Of a DNA stretch of 19,151 nt, positions 14,355 to 19,151 are shown in pieces. The notes under the pieces are model-generated. The model was not told the origin of the DNA. It did no database searches and worked only from the letters and a program-made list of their open reading frames with translations. A program made the position numbers and the translations under genes. The first letter of the stretch is position 1, and each line of letters starts with the position of its first letter. Source of the DNA: Granulosicoccus sp047634635 (GTDB taxonomy: Bacteria; Pseudomonadota; Gammaproteobacteria; Granulosicoccales; Granulosicoccaceae); contig JBLIIE010000104.1 of NCBI GenBank assembly GCA_047634635.1, positions 1 through 19,151 of the forward strand, written 5' to 3'.

Positions 14355-14999
14355 ATGCCCGACTATTTCGACGGAAATTCCGTATACCGCAAAACCTCGA
14401 TTCGACGTGCTTTGTTGGTTTCATCGATTTTGGTGTGTGTATTCGTAATGAGTACTGCAAATGCACAGGTCTTTCGTTATAAGCAGGATGGCAGTGTAAC
14501 TTATGGCGATTATGTTCCCACATCAGGGCTAGACGCCGGGCACTCGGTATTAAATAATCAAGGTGTTGTGCTCAAGCAGGTTAAAAGTCGTGAAGAGCGC
14601 CGGGAGGCTCGCCGCAAAGAGCAAGAAGCTAAGGTGTTGCGATTAAGGGATAAAACCTTGTTGAGGACCTTTACCGAGGAAGAAGATCTAACTCGCACGA
14701 GGGATGATCGCCTTGGACTTGTTGATGGTCATATCGCCCGTCTGGGTGATCGTGTCCGTATCGCGAAGGAAAACCTTGTCAGTATGGATCAGCGTATTCG
14801 GGAAGCGGAGAGCTCCAAAGGTATTGGCAAAGCTCCGTCAGATTTTTATGCAGAAAAAACTAGACTGAAAAATAAGATTGCAAACACCTGGGTTCTTATC
14901 GATTCCAAAGCCGCAGAGCGAAAGAAGATCGCCACGAAATTTGAAGCAGATCTTGTTCGCTATCGTAGGCTAAAGAATGGAGGCGGTTCTAACTTCTAA
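14355..14999 (+). CDS. Exported DUF4124-domain protein with coiled-coil region
   Basis: A 214-residue protein with a long N-terminal signal peptide: basic residues up to Arg18, a hydrophobic core at about 19-33, and a probable signal peptidase site after STANA (Ala37). The mature protein opens with a DUF4124 domain (VFRYKQDGSVTYGDYVP), a short beta-rich periplasmic module often found before coiled coils. From about residue 75 it is highly charged and helical (SREERREARRKEQEAKV, RDDRLGLVDGHIARLGD), suggesting a coiled coil to about residue 205. The function is unknown; an envelope role is inferred. GGAG lies 7 bases before ATG 14355. It is divergent from xth and convergent with argB, with 9 bases between the stops. 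Confidence 0.87.
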   Translation: MPDYFDGNSVYRKTSIRRALLVSSILVCVFVMSTANAQVFRYKQDGSVTYGDYVPTSGLDAGHSVLNNQGVVLKQVKSREERREARRKEQEAKVLRLRDKTLLRTFTEEEDLTRTRDDRLGLVDGHIARLGDRVRIAKENLVSMDQRIREAESSKGIGKAPSDFYAEKTRLKNKIANTWVLIDSKAAERKKIATKFEADLVRYRRLKNGGGSNF

Positions 15000-15008
15000 A
15001 CCCGTCAA

Positions 15009-15911
15009 CTACCTGCGTGGTGAGTCGTGGATCAAAGTGCCTACGCCTTCGCTGGTAAACAACTCCAGCAGTACCGCATGCTCGACACGGCCGTCTATAA
15101 TCACGACGCTGCGAACGCCTGCAGCGACTGCATCGACCGCGCATTGGACCTTGGGCAGCATGCCTCCGTGCAAAGTGCCCTTAGCAATCAATGCGGCAAT
15201 ATCTTTTGGAGTCAGTCCTGTGACTAGCCGTCCATCGTCATCAAGGATGCCGGGTGTATTCGTCAATAAAAGCAGTCTCGAGGCATTCAGTGCAATGGCG
15301 ATGCTGCTAGCTACAAGATCTGCGTTGATGTTATAGCTTGCACCAGACTTATCAGTGCCTATAGGAGCAATGACAGGGATGATGTCATCGGCGGTAAGTT
15401 TGTTAAGTACTTCCGTGTTAATTTTGGCAACTTCCCCAACATAACCCAGAGCATCTGCAGGGCGACCTGGTAAGGCCAACGGCGTAGCCTGTATCAGATC
15501 GGCATCTTTACCGGTCAGGCCGATAGCCCGACCTCCGACTTGGTTAAGCAATGACACGATGCTCTTGTTTACTGATCCACCGAGTACCATTTCAACAACG
15601 TTCATAGTTGCCTCATCGGTAACTCGCATGCCATCGATGAATTCACTTTCGATAGAAAGTCGTTCCAGCATCTGGCCAATCTGAGGGCCACCGCCATGTA
15701 CAACGACCGGGTTTATGCCCACTTGTTTCATCATGACAACATTCTTGGCAAACGAGCGTTGTAGTTTCTCGTCTGTCATAGCGTTTCCGCCATATTTTAT
15801 TACTACAGTTTGACCGCTATAGCGCTGCAGATATGGCAGCGCTTCGTTCAACACTGATGCGGTTTGAGCCGCAGAATAGCGATCCGTAGCCATGGTGGTT
15901 TCGTTAGCCAT
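15009..15911 (-). CDS. argB: Acetylglutamate kinase ArgB
   Basis: A 300-residue amino acid kinase, second step of arginine synthesis: ATP phosphorylates N-acetyl-L-glutamate in the cytoplasm. Family motifs are VVIKYGGNAM near residue 36, VVVHGGGPQIGQML near 69, VEMVLGGSVNKSIVS, GLTGKDADLI and NINADLVASSIAIAL. The mobile N-terminal helix before the kinase core (about residues 13-30, SAAQTASVLNEALPYLQRY) is typical of hexameric, arginine-inhibited enzymes, so feedback control is likely (inference). ATG 15911 is taken; a second ATG six codons later is possible. It follows algC by 23 bases and is the last gene of the coaBC-dut-algC-argB run. Confidence 0.97.
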   Translation of the reverse strand: MANETTMATDRYSAAQTASVLNEALPYLQRYSGQTVVIKYGGNAMTDEKLQRSFAKNVVMMKQVGINPVVVHGGGPQIGQMLERLSIESEFIDGMRVTDEATMNVVEMVLGGSVNKSIVSLLNQVGGRAIGLTGKDADLIQATPLALPGRPADALGYVGEVAKINTEVLNKLTADDIIPVIAPIGTDKSGASYNINADLVASSIAIALNASRLLLLTNTPGILDDDGRLVTGLTPKDIAALIAKGTLHGGMLPKVQCAVDAVAAGVRSVVIIDGRVEHAVLLELFTSEGVGTLIHDSPRR

Positions 15912-15934
15912 TACTTTATTGGAATTATTTGTCT

Positions 15935-17320
15935 CTAAAACGGGACAGTGACGCTGGCGTCTGTGTCAGTCATCAGCTTGCGGAATTCGCCTTGAATACG
16001 CGCGAGCGCCTCATCGGTATCAGCTTCGAACCGAATGACTAAGGAAGGCGTGGTGTTGGAGGCACGTAGCAATCCCCAACCGTCGGGATAGTCCGCTCGT
16101 ACACCATCAATTGTTGTCAGCTTAGCACCTTCAAATTTAGCATTTGACACAAACTGTTTAACGAATTCATGCTGCGCACCATCTTCATCGAGAGTGACAT
16201 TTAATTCTGGTGTATTGATACTGTTGGGGATTTCACCGAATATCTCACTAGCAGGCCGATCGGTTTTAGACAAAATTTCTAGCAACCGGGCCGCGGCGTA
16301 GAGCGCGTCGTCAAAACCATACCAACGTTCTTTGAAGAACATGTGGCCACTCATTTCACCACCTAACAGAGCACCAGTTTCCTTGATGCGGGCCTTGATA
16401 AATGAATGACCAGTTTTCCACATATCCGGCACTCCACCGGCTGCGGTGATTGCTGCAGGCAATACCTTGGAGCATTTGACATCATAGATAATGCGAGCAC
16501 CCGGATTACGTTCAAGCACGTCCTGTGCAAATAATACCATTTGCCTATCAGGCCAGATGACGTTGCCCTGATCATCGACAACACCGACGCGGTCGCCATC
16601 GCCATCGAAGGCCAAGCCGATTTCATGCTTCTTCTCTTTCACCAGGGCAATAAGATCGACCAGGTTTTCCAGCTTGGCAGGGTCGGGGTGATGATTTGGG
16701 AAGTTGCCATCGACGTCAGTAAACAAGGATGAAGACTCACAACCCAGAGCGTCGAACATCTGCGGAGCTGCTGCACCTGCTACACCGTTGCCACAGTCGT
16801 AGGCAATGCTCATAGGGCGGGCAAGTTTCACATCACCGAGAATTCTGTCGAGATAGTCTTGCAGAATATCCTGAGTGGATAGAGACCCAGCAGTCTCAGC
16901 AGTGTGCAGCTCGTCGTTTACAAGTCTTGTATGAAGTGCGGTAATGCCATCACCAAACAGGGCATCCTCACCAAGAACCATTTTCAATCCATTGTATTCT
17001 GGTGGATTGTGACTGCCCGTAACCATGATGCCGGTGCCGGTGTTTAAATGATAGGTAGCAAAATACAACACTGGAGTTGGAACCATTCCAATGTCGATGA
17101 CATTAACGCCTGCGCTCTGTATGCCGTTACTGAGTGCCTGAATTAAATCGGGTCCGGACAATCGCCCATCTCTGGCAACAACAACCGTCGCAATCTTGCG
17201 CTCTTTGCACTCCGAGCCAAATGCCCGGCCTATTTGTTCAACAGCTGCTGGGGTAAGTGTGTCGGTAACGACTCCGCGAATGTCATAGGCACGGAAAATT
17301 GCTGGTGAAATGCTACTCAT
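15935..17320 (-). CDS. algC: Phosphomannomutase/phosphoglucomutase AlgC
   Basis: A 461-residue alpha-D-phosphohexomutase, close to the 463 of Pseudomonas AlgC. It interconverts the 1- and 6-phosphates of mannose or glucose for LPS and exopolysaccharide precursors. The active site is complete: phosphoserine Ser103 in TGSHNPPEYNGLK, the Mg loop DGDGDR at 239-244, the sugar loop GGEMSGH at 319-325, and the phosphate-binding LLRASNTTPSLVIRFEA near the C-terminus. Two AGGA sequences lie just before ATG 17320, the nearer at 4 bases. A 96-base gap to dut may hold its own promoter; I see no clear boxes there. The position between dut and argB matches Pseudomonas. Confidence 0.96.
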   Translation of the reverse strand: MSSISPAIFRAYDIRGVVTDTLTPAAVEQIGRAFGSECKERKIATVVVARDGRLSGPDLIQALSNGIQSAGVNVIDIGMVPTPVLYFATYHLNTGTGIMVTGSHNPPEYNGLKMVLGEDALFGDGITALHTRLVNDELHTAETAGSLSTQDILQDYLDRILGDVKLARPMSIAYDCGNGVAGAAAPQMFDALGCESSSLFTDVDGNFPNHHPDPAKLENLVDLIALVKEKKHEIGLAFDGDGDRVGVVDDQGNVIWPDRQMVLFAQDVLERNPGARIIYDVKCSKVLPAAITAAGGVPDMWKTGHSFIKARIKETGALLGGEMSGHMFFKERWYGFDDALYAAARLLEILSKTDRPASEIFGEIPNSINTPELNVTLDEDGAQHEFVKQFVSNAKFEGAKLTTIDGVRADYPDGWGLLRASNTTPSLVIRFEADTDEALARIQGEFRKLMTDTDASVTVPF

Positions 17321-17416
17321 GATGTCCTGTTTCCTGAATGCGGATATACGTAACGTGGCGACTCATTTGCTTGTGTAATATGCCTTGCTGTATATATCGA
17401 ATCGATAGTGAATCGT

Positions 17417-17872
17417 TTAGTTTTTTCCGGTCGAACCAAATCCACCTGCACCGCGGGAGGTCTTGTCAAAGCTATCTACACGGTTAAAAGTAACCTGGGC
17501 TACGGGTACTATAACCAACTGAGCAATACGTGCGCCTACTTCAATTGAATAGGCTTGGGTGCCTCTGTTCCAGCACGAAACAAAAAGTTGTCCCTGGTAG
17601 TCGGAATCAATCAAGCCCACCAGGTTACCCAGCACAATACCGTGTTTGTGGCCAAGGCCTGAACGCGGCAATATTAAGCCAGCGTAACCTGAATCGGCAA
17701 TGTGGATGCAGATGCCCGTAGGTATCAGTTCTGTAGCACCAGGGTCGAGTACCAGCGTTTCTGCAACACAGGCCCTAAGATCTAGCCCAGCTGAGCCATC
17801 GCTTGCATAGTGAGGTAGCTCAATGGTGTCACCGACACGGGGATCTACAATGGTGTAATCAATAGCATTCAT
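17417..17872 (-). CDS. dut: dUTP diphosphatase Dut
   Basis: A 151-residue trimeric dUTPase of normal length. It hydrolyses dUTP to dUMP and pyrophosphate, keeping uracil out of DNA and supplying dTMP synthesis. All five motifs are present: SDGSAGLDLRAC (I), LILPRSGLG (II), GLIDSDYQGQLFVSCWNRG (III), ARIAQLVIVPV (IV) and the flexible C-terminal RGAGGFGSTGKN (V). Its ATG overlaps the coaBC stop by one base (TAATG), so the two are translationally coupled, an arrangement also common in other gammaproteobacteria. Confidence 0.97.
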   Translation of the reverse strand: MNAIDYTIVDPRVGDTIELPHYASDGSAGLDLRACVAETLVLDPGATELIPTGICIHIADSGYAGLILPRSGLGHKHGIVLGNLVGLIDSDYQGQLFVSCWNRGTQAYSIEVGARIAQLVIVPVAQVTFNRVDSFDKTSRGAGGFGSTGKN

Positions 17873-19113
17873 TAAGAGTTACTTAACCGCTCCGCGAGAA
17901 TTGTAAGCAATATCCTGGCAACCTCGTGTTTACTCCCTGGTGGGATATTTTGGTGTCCATCGTTTTCAGGCCAGTAAACATTGAGTGAATTCATGTCACT
18001 ACCAAAAACCGGATTATCAGTCTTTCCGACGTTGTTGGCTGCAATCATATCTAATTGCTTGCGTTTAAGCTTGCTGCGGGCATGATTTTCCATGTTTTCC
18101 GTTTCTGCTGCGAAACCTAGGCAGAAAGGGCGCTTTTTAAGTGTGGAAACACGCTTTAAGATGTCTGGGTTGCGAACTAAAGAGAGCTGCATCTTATCGT
18201 CGTTTTTCTTGATTTTTTGATCCATCACGGTTTCAAGCCGATAGTCTGCAACGGCTGCCACCGAAATAAAGACATCGTGCCCGGCCACGTGTCCCATGAC
18301 GGCTTCCAGCATATCTTTGGCACTAGTGACATCAATACGTTTGATTGCGGGCGATGCGCTAAGGGAGACCGGGCCAGCAACCAAAGTTACGCTTGCACCC
18401 ATGCACGCAGCAGCCTCTGCGATGGCAAATCCCATCTTGCCAGAGCTGTGATTGCTGATATAACGTACGGGGTCAATCGCCTCCTGCGTGGGGCCTGCGG
18501 TTATTAACAGATTGTGCCCTGACAGCAGTTTTGAGGAGATAGATGCATTTGATCTTGAATTCAACATTGCCAAGTGGTGAATCAGTGCATCTCGAATGTC
18601 TTCGGGTTCCAGCATGCGACCAGCGCCAGTCTCGCCACAGGCTTGGGCACCTTCGCCTGGTCCTAGAAAAGTGACACCTCGAGACATCAGTAGCTGGCAA
18701 TTGGTTTGTGTTGCAGGGTTATTCCACATGAGGCGATTCATGGCAGGGGCAACAAACATCGGCGCATCAGTTGCCAGGCAGACTGTGGAAAGCAGGTCGT
18801 CTGCCATGCCGTGAGAAATCTTAGCTAGCGTGTTGGCTGTTGCAGGTGCAATCAGAATGAAGTCTGCCCAGCGAGCCAGTTCGATATGGCCCATCGCAGC
18901 CTCTGCGTCCGAATCGAGAAGATTGGTGTGTACAGAATTGCCAGTTAGTGCCTGGAAAGTCAGCGGCTGAATAAACGCTTGAGCGCCTGCCGTCATGACC
19001 ACTTTGACTGTTGCACCGGCATCGATGAGCCTTCGTGCAAGTATGGCGCTTTTGTAGGCCGCGATACCGCCCGTAATTCCCAAGAGAATTTTTCTGTTAT
19101 TCAGGGATTGCAT
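17872..19113 (-). CDS. coaBC: Bifunctional phosphopantothenoylcysteine decarboxylase / phosphopantothenate-cysteine ligase CoaBC
   Basis: A 413-residue bifunctional coenzyme A synthesis enzyme (formerly Dfp). The N-terminal FMN-dependent decarboxylase domain (CoaC, ~1-190) has GITGGIAAYKSA, His76 in GHIELARWAD, Asn126 in APAMNRLMW, and the substrate-loop Cys159 in GAQACGETGAGRM. The C-terminal ligase domain (CoaB) starts at LLITAGPTQEAIDPVRYI and has NHSSGKMGFAIAEAA and the conserved Lys region QKIKKNDDKM, followed by LVRNPDIL and GFAAETENM. The start at ATG 19113 has a GGA just upstream, at only 3 bases' spacing. Only ~38 bases of upstream sequence remain in the window, so its promoter and upstream neighbour cannot be judged. 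Confidence 0.97.
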   Translation of the reverse strand: MQSLNNRKILLGITGGIAAYKSAILARRLIDAGATVKVVMTAGAQAFIQPLTFQALTGNSVHTNLLDSDAEAAMGHIELARWADFILIAPATANTLAKISHGMADDLLSTVCLATDAPMFVAPAMNRLMWNNPATQTNCQLLMSRGVTFLGPGEGAQACGETGAGRMLEPEDIRDALIHHLAMLNSRSNASISSKLLSGHNLLITAGPTQEAIDPVRYISNHSSGKMGFAIAEAAACMGASVTLVAGPVSLSASPAIKRIDVTSAKDMLEAVMGHVAGHDVFISVAAVADYRLETVMDQKIKKNDDKMQLSLVRNPDILKRVSTLKKRPFCLGFAAETENMENHARSKLKRKQLDMIAANNVGKTDNPVFGSDMNSLNVYWPENDGHQNIPPGSKHEVARILLTILAERLSNS

Positions 19114-19151
19114 GCATCCATGGTATCAGTTTGTGTTGAGATTCAGAACTG

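Noticed and set aside
14209..14523. 104-codon ORF on the minus strand upstream of xth
   Set aside because: It overlaps the DUF4124 gene, which has a ribosome site, signal peptide and domain. The product (MWEHNRHKLHCHP...) resembles no family I know and has shadow-like composition.
17321..17416. Promoter for algC in the gap after dut
   Set aside because: No -35/-10 pair that I can defend; the only clear signal is the ribosome site next to the algC start.
1..19151. Defence, phage, CRISPR or transposon system
   Set aside because: Both strands were read through: no spacer-repeat pattern, transposase, integrase, terminal inverted repeats, restriction or toxin-antitoxin motifs are visible.

Overview
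The window is ordinary chromosomal DNA of a gammaproteobacterium, with dense coding, moderate G+C and no gene-free stretch longer than about 200 bases. Three things point that way: the order coaBC-dut-algC-argB at the right end, which is the order known from Pseudomonas; a type II secretion (T2SS) cluster gspG to gspN ending in gspN; and a rhombosortase gene. The gsp layout and the mixed neighbours do not look like Pseudomonas proper. A free-living, probably marine gammaproteobacterium is my inference, not something the sequence proves. I see no mobile element, tRNA, rRNA, CRISPR array or prophage.

Layout. Bases 1-2242 (+) hold the C-terminal part of a PilY1/PilC-type pilus tip adhesin whose start lies outside the window. 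Bases 2398-4323 (+) hold a Ldh2-fold imine reductase of the DpkA type and an EamA permease. Bases 4303-5422 (-) hold a rhombosortase (rrtA) followed by an ElaA-like acetyltransferase. Bases 5507-11148 (+) hold eight T2SS genes: gspG, H, I, J, K, L, M, N. Bases 11349-13404 (+) hold cysQ, a small SnoaL/NTF2-like protein with a very acidic tail, and a two-helix membrane protein resembling DUF6232. Bases 13430-14212 (-) hold an exonuclease III family gene, and 14355-14999 (+) an exported DUF4124 coiled-coil protein. Bases 15009-19113 (-) hold coaBC, dut, algC and argB, read right to left.

How the genes work together. The gsp genes encode the major pseudopilin (G), the four minor pseudopilins of the tip complex (H, I, J, K), and the inner-membrane assembly proteins (L, M, N). 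The gspC, D, E and F genes are not in the window and must lie elsewhere if the system works. The divergent neighbour rrtA is the protease that cuts the GlyGly-CTERM tail of proteins exported by T2SS, so secretion machine and tail-processing enzyme share one intergenic region. The DpkA-like enzyme would make L-pipecolate or L-proline from cyclic imines, with the EamA permease as a possible transport partner. The right end is housekeeping: coenzyme A synthesis, dUTP removal, hexose-phosphate isomerisation for surface polysaccharide, and arginine synthesis.

Most of the window is well understood. The parts most worth a second look are the rrtA-gspG divergent arrangement and the translationally overlapped pair of an acidic-tailed SnoaL-like protein and a basic-tailed membrane protein, for which I know no described function.
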